Positions 19,363 through 29,555 are shown, counted from the first letter of the stretch. The stretch is DNA of 46,914 bases from Aerophototrophica crusticola (GCA_001939945.1 MOEB01000032.1:1-46914); one strand, 5' to 3'. The notes: a model not told the origin generated them from the letters alone. Numbers and translations are program-made.

Positions 19363-22284
19363 TCAATGCGCCGCGGCCCAGCTGTGGCCCCAACCGGCTT
19401 CCGCCTCCAGGGGCACGCCCAGGGTGGCGGCGCCCTCCATCACCCGCTTTACCAAGGCGGCCGTCTCCTCCACCTGCGCGTCCGGCACCTCGAACAGCAG
19501 TTCGTCATGGACCTGCAGCAGCATCTTCGCGTCCAGCTTGGCGGCAGCCAGCGCGTCGGGCAGGCGGATCATGGCGCGCTTGATGATGTCGGCGGCGGTG
19601 CCCTGGATGGGGGCGTTGATGGCCTGGCGCTCGGCGAAGGCGCGCTGGGGGCCCTTGCCGTCGCGGATGCCCTGGATGGTGCAGCGGCGGCCGAACTGGG
19701 TGCAGACGAAGCCGTGCTGGCGCGCGAACTCCTTGGTCTGCTCCATGTACTGGCCCAGCTGCCAGAACCGCTCCAGGTACTTCTTGATGTAGAGCGTGGC
19801 CTCCACCTGCGGGATGCCCAGGCGCTGGCTGAGGCCGAAGCCGGAGATGCCGTAGATGATGCCGAAGTTGATGGTCTTGGCCTTGCGGCGCAGGTCACTG
19901 TCCACCTTGTCCACCGGCACGCCGAACACCTGGGCCGCCGTGGCGGCGTGAACGTCGATGCCGTTCTGGAAGGCCTCCTTCAGCGCGTCGATGCCGGCCA
20001 TGTCAGCCACCAGCCGCAGCTCGATCTGGCTGTAGTCCACGGACAGGAGCTTGTGCCCCTCCGGCGCCACGAAGGCGGCGCGGATCTTGCGGCCCTCCTC
20101 GGTCCGGATCGGGATGTTCTGCACGTTGGGGTCGGAGGAGGAGAGGCGGCCGGTGTTGGTGGCGGCCAGGGCGAAGTGGGTGTGGACGCGGCCCGTCTCC
20201 GGGTTGATCTCCTCGGCCAGCGCGTCCGTGTAGGTCACCTTCAGCTTGGTAAGCTGGCGCCAGTCCAGCACCCGCTGGGCGATGGGGTGGCCCTGTTCCG
20301 CCAGGGCCTCCAGCACCGTCACGTCGGTGGAATAGGCGCCGGTCTTGCTGCTTTTCTTGCCGCCGGGCAGCTTCAGCTCATCGAACAGGATTTCCCCCAA
20401 CTGCTTGGGGCTGCCGACGTTGAAGGACCGGTTGGCCAGCTTGTGGACGTCCGCCTCGATATGGACCAGCCGCTCGGCGAAGTCGCGGGACATGTCCCGC
20501 AGCACGGCCCGGTCCACCAGCACGCCTTCCTGCTCCATCCGCGCGATGATGGCGGGCAGGGGGCGCTCGATGGTCTCATACAGCGTCACCTGCCGTTCCC
20601 GCACCAGCCGCGGCTTCAGGTAGCGGTAGAGCCGCAGGGTGACGTCCGCGTCCTCCGCGGCGTAGGCACACGCCTTGTCCAGGGGCACCTTGTCGAAGCT
20701 GATGCGGTTGCGCCCGGTGCCGGTGACGTCGTCATAGGTGATGCTGGTGTGGCCGCAATAGAGCTGGCCCAGCTCCTTCAGCCCATGGCCGTGGGCGCCG
20801 CCCTCCAGCACGTAGGACATCAGCATGGTGTCGTCCACCGGCGCCACCGCCATGCCGTGCCGGTTGAAGACGGTCAGGTCGTACTTGATGTTGTGGCCGA
20901 CCTTCAGCACCCCCGGGTGGGCCAGCATCGGCGACAGGACCCGCACCACATCCGCCAACGGGATCTGGCCGGGCAGCAGCCCGCCGTCACCGCCGAAGTC
21001 CAGCCCGCCGGACGGGCCCGCATCCGGCTTCTTGTGGGCCACGGGGACATAGCAGGCCTTGCCCGGCTCCACCGACAGGGACAGGCCCACCAGCTTGGCG
21101 CGCATGGCGTGCAGGCTGTCCGTCTCCGTGTCCACGGCGACGATGCCGGCCTCCATGGCCTTGTCCACCCAGGCCTGGAGCTGTTCCACCGTCTGGACCA
21201 GTTCATACTCCGTGCTGTCGGGGCTTGGCACGGGCACCCCGTCGGCGCGGGGGGCGGCGGGGGTGAAGTTGCGGGCGTTGAAGGCGGCGCGCACCGCGTC
21301 CGTCCGGTCCGGGGCGGGGGCGCCCGCGGGGGTCGGGGCGGCGCCGTCGGCCAGGGCGCCGTCCTTGGCCAGCTCCGCCTCCACCTTGTGGACGATGGAG
21401 CGGAAGCCCTGGAGTTTCAGCCACTCCACCAGCTTGCGGTGGTCCGGCTCCCGCACCACCAGCTCCTCCACCGGCGTGGGCACCGGGGCGTTCTCCTCCA
21501 GCTGAACCAGCTTCTTGGAGATGCGGGCAAGCTCCGCGTTGGTCTGCAGCTTCTCCCGCCGGCCGGCCTGCTTGATTTCCCCCGCCCGTTCCAGCAGGGC
21601 CTCCAGCGAGCCGTATTCGGTGATGAGCTGGGCCGCGGTCTTCACGCCGATGCCGGGCACGCCGGGCACGTTGTCCACGCTGTCGCCGGCCAGGGCCTGC
21701 ACGTCCACCACCTTGTCGGGCGTGACGCCGAACTTCTCGAACACCTCGTCGGGCCCGATATACTTGTTCTTCATGGGGTCCAGCATGCGGATACCGTCCC
21801 CCACCAGCTGCATCAGGTCCTTGTCGCTGCTGACGATGGTCACCGGCCGGCCCAGCGCCCGGGCCTGGCGGGCATAGGTGGCGATCAGGTCGTCCGCCTC
21901 ATACCCCTCAAGCTCCAGGCAGGGCAGGTTGAAGGCATCCACCGCCTCCCGGATCAGGGCGAACTGGGGGCGGAGGTCCTCCGGCGGCTCGGGCCGGTGG
22001 GCCTTGTAGTCGGCATAGATCTCGCTGCGGAAATTCTCCCGCTTGCTGTCGAACACCACGGCCACGGCCTGGGCCTTCAGGTCGGCCAGCAGCTTCAGCA
22101 GCATGTTGGAAAAGCCCAGCACCGCGTTGACCGGCGTGCCGTCGGGCCGGGACAGGGGCGGCAGGGCGTGGTAGGCGCGGAAGATGAAGCCCGACCCGTC
22201 CACCAGGTACAGCGGGTTGCCGTCCGCGGCGGGGGTGCCCTTGGGCGCGGCGGTCTCGGTCGCAGTGGTGGTGTCGGTGGGCAT
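19363..22284 (-). CDS. polA: DNA polymerase I
   Basis: A 973-residue polymerase with all three activities. The 5'-3' exonuclease (about 25-310) shows LYLVDGSGFIFRAYHAL, ELEGYEADDLIATYARQA and PGVPGIGVKTAAQLI. The 3'-5' proofreading domain is intact: VAVDTETDSLHAM (about 381-393), VGHNIKYDLTVF and YAAEDADVTLRL carry the metal-binding acids, unlike Taq-type enzymes. The polymerase domain has motif A SVDYSQIELRLVADM (about 747), motif B RRKAKTINFGIIYGISGFG and motif C LLQVHDELLFEVP (about 925). It fills gaps in repair and removes Okazaki primers. The start MPTDTTTATE begins a short disordered tail before the conserved domain. Confidence 0.96.
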   Translation of the reverse strand: MPTDTTTATETAAPKGTPAADGNPLYLVDGSGFIFRAYHALPPLSRPDGTPVNAVLGFSNMLLKLLADLKAQAVAVVFDSKRENFRSEIYADYKAHRPEPPEDLRPQFALIREAVDAFNLPCLELEGYEADDLIATYARQARALGRPVTIVSSDKDLMQLVGDGIRMLDPMKNKYIGPDEVFEKFGVTPDKVVDVQALAGDSVDNVPGVPGIGVKTAAQLITEYGSLEALLERAGEIKQAGRREKLQTNAELARISKKLVQLEENAPVPTPVEELVVREPDHRKLVEWLKLQGFRSIVHKVEAELAKDGALADGAAPTPAGAPAPDRTDAVRAAFNARNFTPAAPRADGVPVPSPDSTEYELVQTVEQLQAWVDKAMEAGIVAVDTETDSLHAMRAKLVGLSLSVEPGKACYVPVAHKKPDAGPSGGLDFGGDGGLLPGQIPLADVVRVLSPMLAHPGVLKVGHNIKYDLTVFNRHGMAVAPVDDTMLMSYVLEGGAHGHGLKELGQLYCGHTSITYDDVTGTGRNRISFDKVPLDKACAYAAEDADVTLRLYRYLKPRLVRERQVTLYETIERPLPAIIARMEQEGVLVDRAVLRDMSRDFAERLVHIEADVHKLANRSFNVGSPKQLGEILFDELKLPGGKKSSKTGAYSTDVTVLEALAEQGHPIAQRVLDWRQLTKLKVTYTDALAEEINPETGRVHTHFALAATNTGRLSSSDPNVQNIPIRTEEGRKIRAAFVAPEGHKLLSVDYSQIELRLVADMAGIDALKEAFQNGIDVHAATAAQVFGVPVDKVDSDLRRKAKTINFGIIYGISGFGLSQRLGIPQVEATLYIKKYLERFWQLGQYMEQTKEFARQHGFVCTQFGRRCTIQGIRDGKGPQRAFAERQAINAPIQGTAADIIKRAMIRLPDALAAAKLDAKMLLQVHDELLFEVPDAQVEETAALVKRVMEGAATLGVPLEAEAGWGHSWAAAH

Positions 22285-22426
22285 CGGCGTTCAGTCCGCG
22301 TTCCGGGCGTCGGGTCGGGGCTGAACATGGCCCAGCGGCGGGCGGGTGTCGAGGGTTTGGCAGCTCCCGCCCGGTCGTCTTGGCACGGCTTTCGAATTCG
22401 AAAGTGGCGCCTCCGCGCCCCGCCCC

Positions 22427-23098
22427 TCACGCCTTCCAGTGCGTCGGGTCGGACAGGAAGCGGCGGATGCTGGACAGGGCCTCCTGGGGCAGGGCGTCCC
22501 GGTCCTCCGCCGCCTCCAGCAGGTCCCACCAGGTGGACAGGGCGTGCAGCCGCACCCCCAGGGGCGACAGGTGCTCATGGATGGCGTCGAACACCCCGTA
22601 CTGGAACACCACCATCAGGTCGGTGACGTTGGCGCCCGCGTCGCGCAGGGGTTGGACCAGCCCGGCCTTGCGGTGCCCGTCGGTGGCGAGCTGCTCCACC
22701 AGCAGCATCCGCCAGCCCTGCTTCACCCGCCCTTCCACCTTGTGCTTGCGCGGGTCTGCCTCCCCCGCCGGGCGGCGGACGAAGACCAGGGGCAGGCCCA
22801 GCCGGTCGGCCAGCATGGCGGCCACGGGCACGCCCGGCCCGTCCGTGCAGCAGGATATGGCGTCCAGCCGCCCCTCCACCTCCCGCTCCACCATCTCCAG
22901 CGCGTGGTCCAGCAGGCGGTTGCGCCGGTCCGGGAAGCCCAGCAGGGGCCGGATGTCCACATGCAGTGGGCTGGACAGGCCCTGGCCCACCCGGAACGGG
23001 TTGGCGTCGTCGAAGCAGACGCAGCCGCTGTCCAGCAGCATGGTGGCGGTGTCTACGGCGTTCTTGCGGTTCTCGATGTCCGCCTGGGTCGGGATCAT
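22427..23098 (-). CDS. Orotate phosphoribosyltransferase-like protein with altered PRPP loop
   Basis: A 223-residue type I phosphoribosyltransferase resembling PyrE. Recognisable parts are DIENRKNAVDTATMLLDSGC at the N-terminus, DAISCCTDGPGVPVAAMLAD (the core strand-loop), GLPLVFVRRPAGEADPRKHK with KVEGRVKQGWR (the flexible catalytic loop), and LLVEQLATDGHRKAGLVQPL in place of the PRPP-binding VxVEDxxTTG. In the last, the second acidic residue is Gln and TTGGS is TDGHR, so PRPP binding or specificity may differ. It may be the housekeeping enzyme or a paralogue. GGGGGAGG precedes the ATG at 23098. Confidence 0.75.
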   Translation of the reverse strand: MIPTQADIENRKNAVDTATMLLDSGCVCFDDANPFRVGQGLSSPLHVDIRPLLGFPDRRNRLLDHALEMVEREVEGRLDAISCCTDGPGVPVAAMLADRLGLPLVFVRRPAGEADPRKHKVEGRVKQGWRMLLVEQLATDGHRKAGLVQPLRDAGANVTDLMVVFQYGVFDAIHEHLSPLGVRLHALSTWWDLLEAAEDRDALPQEALSSIRRFLSDPTHWKA

Positions 23099-23228
23099 GG
23101 CGTGGCCTCCCCCTTCTGCCTTCTTAAGGGGAAAGCCTAGCAACCCCTGTCAGGGGCGGCGATGAGAGAGGTCAAGGGCCCCGGGGGCATTGGGCATACC
23201 CCCACGGGGCAAGGGGCGTAAAAGCCGC

Positions 23229-23251
23229 GCCCGCGGAACCAACCCGCGGGC
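23229..23251 (-). terminator. Hairpin terminator after motA
   Basis: GCCCGCGG-loop-CCGCGGGC, an 8-pair stem, lies six bases beyond the motA stop. On the minus strand it is followed by GCGGCTTTTACG, a short T run, so it is a plausible weak terminator. Confidence 0.5.
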
Positions 23252-23256
23252 CGCCG

Positions 23257-24117
23257 TCAGCTGATCTGCGACAGCGCCTCTTCCAGCTCGTTGAAGTCGG
23301 GCATGTACTCGCTGGGTACTTTCTTGCGTGCCGCCTCGATGCTGACCTGCGGGGCATAGCCGCCCAGGTGGGCGGTGATGGCGGCGCGGATCACGTGGTA
23401 GAACTGGTTTTCCTCCTCCACGATGCCCTTCAGGCGCGAGGCGATGGGCGCGCACAGGCCGTAGGACAGGAAGATGCCCAGGAAGGTGCCCACCAGGGCG
23501 CCGCCGATCAGCTTGCCCAGCACCTCCGGCGGCTCGGTGATGCTGGCCATGGTCTTGATCACGCCCAGCACCGCCGCGACGATGCCCAGCGCCGGCATGG
23601 CGTCCGCCACCGCCTGGATGGCGTGGGAGCTGTGCAGCCCCTCATGCTTCACCTTCTCGATCTCCTGCTCCATGAGGGCTTCCAGCTCATGGGGGTTGTC
23701 CACGCCGATAGAGAACATGCGCAGGTAATCGGCGATGAACTTGACCGTGAAGGGGTCCTTCATGATGGTCGGGTAGGCGTTGAAGATGTTGCTCTCCATC
23801 GGCTTCTCGATGTGCTGCTCGATGGCGAGGACGCCCTTGGTCTTCATGGTCTTGAGGATCTGGTACAGGAGCGCCAAAAGCTCCATGTACTCCTTCTTGT
23901 GGAACCGGGCGCCGCCGAAGATCCTCTTGATGTCGCCCAGCGACTGCTTGATCACGTGGGTGGAGTTGGCGATCAGGAAGGTACAGGCCGCCGACCCGCC
24001 GATGATCATCACCTCCTTCGGCAGGGCCTCGATGATGATGCCGATCTTGCCGCCGAAGATGATGTACCCGCCGAACACGCAGAAGAAAACGCCGGCAAGG
24101 CCAATGATGGCGAACAT
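23257..24117 (-). CDS. motA: Flagellar motor stator protein MotA
   Basis: A 286-residue inner-membrane proton-channel subunit. Two N-terminal helices (MFAIIGLAGVFFCVFGGYII and VMIIGGSAACTFLIANSTHV), a large cytoplasmic loop that contacts the rotor (about 60-170, with charged helices YMELLALLYQILKTMKTKG), and two C-terminal helices (ADAMPALGIVAAVLGVIKTM with the channel Pro, and LIGGALVGTFLGIFLSYGLC). The length and PALGIVAAVLGVIKTM motif match alphaproteobacterial MotA. MotB is normally beside it, but here the neighbours are the OPRT-like gene and a small membrane protein, so the MotB partner must be elsewhere. Confidence 0.93.
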   Translation of the reverse strand: MFAIIGLAGVFFCVFGGYIIFGGKIGIIIEALPKEVMIIGGSAACTFLIANSTHVIKQSLGDIKRIFGGARFHKKEYMELLALLYQILKTMKTKGVLAIEQHIEKPMESNIFNAYPTIMKDPFTVKFIADYLRMFSIGVDNPHELEALMEQEIEKVKHEGLHSSHAIQAVADAMPALGIVAAVLGVIKTMASITEPPEVLGKLIGGALVGTFLGIFLSYGLCAPIASRLKGIVEEENQFYHVIRAAITAHLGGYAPQVSIEAARKKVPSEYMPDFNELEEALSQIS

Positions 24118-24247
24118 GCGCCCACCCCGGATTCCGAAACCACTACCCCGCTAGAACGTCAGCGCAAACGCCGGATTTGTCAAACCATACCCCGTTCGGT
24201 GGGCCCCTGGGCCGGCGGTTGTCACTTGCCCCGGTGTCGCAGGCCCG

Positions 24248-24529
24248 TCATCCCGCCGCCTTGTCGTCCACGGCAACCTTGTGCTTGCGGCTGAACCAAT
24301 CGGGCAGGCGGTCCACGCAGGCCCAGACCAGCAATGCCACCCAGCCGGCCGAACTCCACGACCCCACGGCCAGGTTCAGCCCGGCCAGCACCTTCAGATG
24401 CCGGTGCCGCCGCACCGCCGCGATGGCGGTGGGCAGGAAGACGATGACCAGGGCGAAGCCGATGCCGAAGGCCACCGCCGCGGGGCCGGCCTGGACCAGC
24501 ATGTCCCAGGCTTGGGAAAGTTCTTCCAT
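24248..24529 (-). CDS. Superinfection immunity family membrane protein
   Basis: A 93-residue protein with two membrane helices. The pattern VIVFLPTAIAAVRRHRHLKV followed by LNLAVGSWSSAGWVALLVWA matches the Imm_superinfect family (T4 Imm-like): LPxxIAxxRxHxN, lNLxxGwtxxGWvxALxWA. In phage T4, Imm blocks DNA entry of a second phage; chromosomal homologues are widespread and their function is mostly unknown. GGAGG sits six bases before the ATG at 24529. The lysine-rich tail (SRKHKVAVDDKAAG) is cytoplasmic. It reads with the HTH operon upstream (42-base gap) and could be part of it. Confidence 0.75.
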   Translation of the reverse strand: MEELSQAWDMLVQAGPAAVAFGIGFALVIVFLPTAIAAVRRHRHLKVLAGLNLAVGSWSSAGWVALLVWACVDRLPDWFSRKHKVAVDDKAAG

Positions 24530-24570
24530 CCGTATCCTCCCGAATATTGGGTTTCCCGCAGGCGCCGGGT

Positions 24571-24786
24571 TCACCCCTGGGCGCAGGGCGTGTCGTCGTT
24601 GGCGATGAAGATCTGCTCCACCGGCTGGCCGAACAAGCGGCCGATCTTCAGGGCCAGGGGCAGGGACGGGTCGTACTTGCCGGTCTCGATGGAGTTGACG
24701 GTCTGTCGGCTGACGCCCAGCCGCTCCGCCAGCTCCGCCTGGGACCAGCGGCGCTCCGCGCGCAGGATGTGCAGGCGGTTCTCCAT
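24571..24786 (-). CDS. Small Cro/C1-type HTH transcriptional regulator
   Basis: A 71-residue regulator that is almost only a helix-turn-helix: NRLHILRAERRWSQAELAER, LGVSRQTVNSIETGKYDPSL, LPLALKIGRLFGQPVEQIFI. This short XRE subgroup (YozG-like) is commonly paired with a small multi-pass membrane protein and often controls its own operon. Two ATG codons are adjacent (24789 and 24786); the second gives better spacing from GGAAG, the first overlaps the upstream stop as ATGA. Either way it is translationally coupled to the membrane gene. Confidence 0.88.
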   Translation of the reverse strand: MENRLHILRAERRWSQAELAERLGVSRQTVNSIETGKYDPSLPLALKIGRLFGQPVEQIFIANDDTPCAQG

Positions 24787-25226
24787 CATCTGTACTTCCG
24801 GTAGGCGAGCATCCAGCCGACCGTGTAGCCGACCCCGAACAGCAGGACCAGGTACAGGGCGGGCACCGGTGGCCGGCCCGCCACCTCCTGCAGCAGCACG
24901 AAGCTGCACGCCGCCCCGGCGCAGAACAGCACGGCGATGCGCAGGGCGATGCCGTCCATGACCTTGAACAGCTCGTCCTGGCGGCCGCAGAAGCGGAACC
25001 AGTGCAGCAGGGCGGCGACGAAGGGCAGGGTGGGCAGCATGGCCAGCGCGCGGGTCAGGTCATCCTCGGCCAGCGCCGGCCGGTCCTCGAACAGGGCGGC
25101 CAGGAAGCCGGCGATGGCGCCGGCCACGAACATGTAGGCAAGGCCGAACAGCAGGTCGCGCTTGTCGGCCCGGGTCAGGCTGGACCAGCGGACCCACAGG
25201 CCGCCATGGGTGATCTCCACCATCAT
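24786..25226 (-). CDS. Four-helix membrane protein of unknown function
   Basis: A 146-residue protein with about four transmembrane helices: LLFGLAYMFVAGAIAGFLAAL, ALAMLPTLPFVAALLHWF, ALRIAVLFCAGAACSFVLLQ and LYLVLLFGVGYTVGWMLAY. It carries FRFCGRQDELFKVMDGIALR between helices 2 and 3, a loop with an RxDELxxxxxxxA pattern very close to the RRMDELQRRIQGEA loop of the next protein upstream, so the two are likely distant homologues. I recognise no function. GGAGGGG precedes tandem ATG codons (25226, 25223). Middle gene of a three-gene operon. Confidence 0.8.
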   Translation of the reverse strand: MMVEITHGGLWVRWSSLTRADKRDLLFGLAYMFVAGAIAGFLAALFEDRPALAEDDLTRALAMLPTLPFVAALLHWFRFCGRQDELFKVMDGIALRIAVLFCAGAACSFVLLQEVAGRPPVPALYLVLLFGVGYTVGWMLAYRKYR

Positions 25227-25259
25227 CCCCTCCTTCTGGTTGGCGCTTCGGAAGCCGGC

Positions 25260-25676
25260 TCAGCGATAGGACCGGGCCACCAGGCGGGTGGCGACCAGCC
25301 ACAGGGTGCCCATTACCGCCCAGACCGTGACCATGGGCAGCCGGGGAAGCCCGGCGCTTTCCAGGAAGCCATAGGTGAGGCTCAGCAAGGCTGTGCCGAC
25401 AAAGGCCAGCATGATGGCCTCCCCCTGGATGCGGCGCTGAAGTTCATCCATCCGCCGGAACTGCTGCCAGACCAGCCAAGCCATTGCGAGGGCCGGAAGC
25501 ATAGGTAGCAGGACGACGGGCACCAGGGCCGGTCCGGCTACCCATCCCCGGTCGATGGAGGCAAGAACAGGCAGGGTGACCAGGGCATAGGCCATGGACG
25601 CCAGCCCCATCTTCCGCCCATACGCCTTGCCGGACAGCCCCTCCGCCCCGCTGTCCACCCTGTCGGCCTTGTCCAT
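25260..25676 (-). CDS. Four-helix membrane protein of unknown function
   Basis: A 138-residue protein with four predicted membrane helices: MAYALVTLPVLASIDRGWVA, VPVVLLPMLPALAMAWLVWQ, IMLAFVGTALLSLTYGFLES and VTVWAVMGTLWLVATRLVAR. The cytoplasmic loop FRRMDELQRRIQGEA links helices 2 and 3. First gene of the operon that ends with the HTH regulator; the gap to the next gene is 33 bases. GGGAGGTGGCG precedes the ATG at 25676. A perfect palindrome lies 34 bases further up. Confidence 0.8.
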   Translation of the reverse strand: MDKADRVDSGAEGLSGKAYGRKMGLASMAYALVTLPVLASIDRGWVAGPALVPVVLLPMLPALAMAWLVWQQFRRMDELQRRIQGEAIMLAFVGTALLSLTYGFLESAGLPRLPMVTVWAVMGTLWLVATRLVARSYR

Positions 25677-25709
25677 CGCCACCTCCCTCTGTCATGTCTT
25701 GGCGACAGA

Positions 25710-25729
25710 ATGACAAGCTTCCTTGTCAT
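25710..25729. promoter_or_regulatory. Perfect palindromic operator of the HTH operon
   Basis: ATGACAAG-CTTC-CTTGTCAT is a perfect 8-base inverted repeat, 34 bases upstream of the operon. A further half-site-like TGTCGCCAAGACATGACA (minus strand) lies between it and the gene. It is the natural binding site for the small HTH regulator encoded by the same operon, implying autoregulation. Confidence 0.65.
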
Positions 25730-25828
25730 GATCAAGCGTCCTTTACAAACAGACGCGGGACCTTGACCTGCGTCCCTCCGCGCGGGCTCACCCCCTTGCT
25801 TTCGCCGGCCGCCGGGTCCATGACTCAT

Positions 25829-25925
25829 GGCAAGCCCGGGGTGCCCCGGCGGCTTGGTGGCCGTCGGGGCTGAGATCACACCCGTCGAACCTGATCCGGG
25901 TCATGCCGGCGAAGGGAGGAAGCCA
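25829..25925 (+). promoter_or_regulatory. TPP riboswitch (THI box)
   Basis: The conserved thiamin pyrophosphate aptamer core is visible: CGGGGTGCCCC at 25837-25847, GGGGCTGAGA at 25866-25875, then ACCCGTCGAACCTGATCCGG and TCATGCCGGCGAAGGGA at 25901-25917. The 3' part of the aptamer contains AAGGGAGGA, the ribosome-binding site of thiO, so ligand binding should hide the site and stop translation of thiOSGE when thiamin pyrophosphate is plentiful. Confidence 0.95.
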
Positions 25926-28227
<2,302 letters not shown>

Positions 28228-28836
28228 GTGCTTCCCACCCCGCCCCTTCTGCTGATAACCGACCGGACGCAGGCGCGGCTGCCGCTGGTGGACGTGGTGG
28301 CCGCCGCGGTGGCGGGGGGGTGCCGGTGGGTCAGCCTGCGGGAGAAGGACCTTTGCCCGGCCGGGCGGCTGGCTTTGCTGGCGGAGCTGCGCGCCGTGAC
28401 CGGGCCGGCGGGGGCCCAGCTGACGGTGCATGGCGACTTGGACGCGGCGCGGGCCTGTGACGGGGTGCATCTGGGCGCCGGGGGTGACGTCACGGCGGCG
28501 CGGGATCTGCTGGGGCCGGGGGCGCTGGTCGGGGTGTCCTGCCACACGGTGGACGCGGTGCGCCGGGCCGCGGCGGCCGGGGCGGATTATGTGACGCTCA
28601 GCCCCATCTTCCTGACGGACAGCAAGCCGGGCTACGGGCCGGCCCTCGGCCCGGGCGCCCTGCGGGGAGCGGCGGCGATCGGTGTGCCCGTGCTGGCCCT
28701 GGGCGGGGTGGGGGTGGCAACCGCCGCCGCCTGCCGGGAAGCCGGGGCGGCGGGGCTGGCTGTCATGGGCGGGGTGATGCGGGCGGCGGAGCCGGCAGGG
28801 TTGGTAAGGCGGTTGCTCGGCGCTTGGTGTCCCTAA
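28228..28836 (+). CDS. thiE: Thiamin-phosphate synthase ThiE
   Basis: A 202-residue TIM-barrel enzyme coupling thiazole phosphate with the pyrimidine pyrophosphate to give thiamin phosphate. Motifs: LLLITDRTQA, GGCRWVSLREKDL (the usual QxRxK is SLREK, giving substrate contacts Arg and Lys), HGDLDAARACDGVHLG, VGVSCHTVDAVRRA, ADYVTLSPIF, and GVPVLALGGVGVATAAAC. The usual INDR of the active site is HGDL here, so it belongs to the divergent TenI/ThiE branch; TenI (thiazole tautomerase) is a real alternative. It ends four bases inside the convergent plsC-like gene. Confidence 0.82.
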   Translation: MLPTPPLLLITDRTQARLPLVDVVAAAVAGGCRWVSLREKDLCPAGRLALLAELRAVTGPAGAQLTVHGDLDAARACDGVHLGAGGDVTAARDLLGPGALVGVSCHTVDAVRRAAAAGADYVTLSPIFLTDSKPGYGPALGPGALRGAAAIGVPVLALGGVGVATAAACREAGAAGLAVMGGVMRAAEPAGLVRRLLGAWCP

Positions 28837-29465
28837 AGCTTCGCGCCGCGCAGGCCCAGGACGCGGGCCTGCATCTCCTCCAGCGTGGCGGTGGGGGGAA
28901 GGGTGTGGCCCACCACCACCTCCAGCCGGCGCCACAGGCGGCGCGGCCAGGTGCGGGCGCGCAGGTCGCGGCAATAGGTGAAGATGCTGCCCCAGGCGCC
29001 GCGCACGGCCACCGGCACCACCGGTACCGGCGTCTCCCGCAGGATGCGCAGCACGCCGGGGCGGAACGGGGTCATCTGCCCGTCCTTGGTCAACTGGCCC
29101 TCCGGGAAGATGCAGACCAGCTCACCTGCGCGCAGGGCGGCGGCGATGCGGGCGAAGGCAGCCTCATGGATGGCCGCGTCCTCCTTGGCGCCGGCGATGG
29201 GGATGGCGCCCAAGGCCTTGAAGAACCAGGACAGCAGGGGTGCCTGGAAGATCCTGTAGTACATGACGAACCGGACGGGGCGCGGGCTGGCCAGGGCCAC
29301 CAGGACCGCGTCCAGGAAGCTGACATGGTTTGCCACCAGCAGGGCCGGCCCTTGCGCCGGGATCAACCCCGTCCGCCGCCGCCGCACCCGGTAGCAGGCA
29401 TGCACCAGCAGCCAAGCGATACCGCGCATCACCCGACCGGCTGTTTCCTGTACCCACCCCGACAT
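28833..29465 (-). CDS. PlsC-type 1-acylglycerol-3-phosphate acyltransferase
   Basis: A 210-residue membrane-associated acyltransferase of the PlsC family, which adds a fatty acid to lysophosphatidic acid or a similar acceptor. The catalytic motif NHVSFLDAV (NHxxxxD), substrate motif GAIPIAGAKEDAAIHEA and EELVCIFPEGQL-like CIFPEGQLTKDG are present, then VPVVPVAVRGAWGS. The N-terminal helix region (RGIAWLLVHACYRVRRRRTG) binds the membrane. ATG 29465 (MSGWVQ) has GAGGG upstream; an ATG at 29492 would lie inside an operator. It converges on thiE with overlapping stops. Confidence 0.88.
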   Translation of the reverse strand: MSGWVQETAGRVMRGIAWLLVHACYRVRRRRTGLIPAQGPALLVANHVSFLDAVLVALASPRPVRFVMYYRIFQAPLLSWFFKALGAIPIAGAKEDAAIHEAAFARIAAALRAGELVCIFPEGQLTKDGQMTPFRPGVLRILRETPVPVVPVAVRGAWGSIFTYCRDLRARTWPRRLWRRLEVVVGHTLPPTATLEEMQARVLGLRGAKL

Positions 29466-29478
29466 GGCGCCCTCATTT

Positions 29479-29491
29479 TGAACAATGTTCA
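29479..29491. promoter_or_regulatory. TGAAC-N3-GTTCA palindrome, site 1 of plsC-like gene
   Basis: TGAACAATGTTCA is a perfect inverted repeat 14 bases upstream of the plsC-like start. Identical half-sites occur at 29543-29555 and 34132-34144. Likely operator for a TetR-like or similar dimeric regulator encoded elsewhere. Confidence 0.6.
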
Positions 29492-29542
29492 TTCCGTGGT
29501 CCGAACATCACCCGACACCGGGCATGTTGTCAAGGCGGATTT

Positions 29543-29555
29543 TGAACATTGTTCA
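29543..29555. promoter_or_regulatory. TGAAC-N3-GTTCA palindrome, site 2 of plsC-like gene
   Basis: TGAACATTGTTCA within the longer palindrome TTTTGAACATTGTTCAAAA, centred exactly 64 bases from site 1. The pair would bracket a promoter. Confidence 0.6.

Noticed and set aside
19204-22626. A long open frame antisense to polA
   Set aside because: Same reason; polA motifs A, B, C and exonuclease motifs are all on the minus strand.
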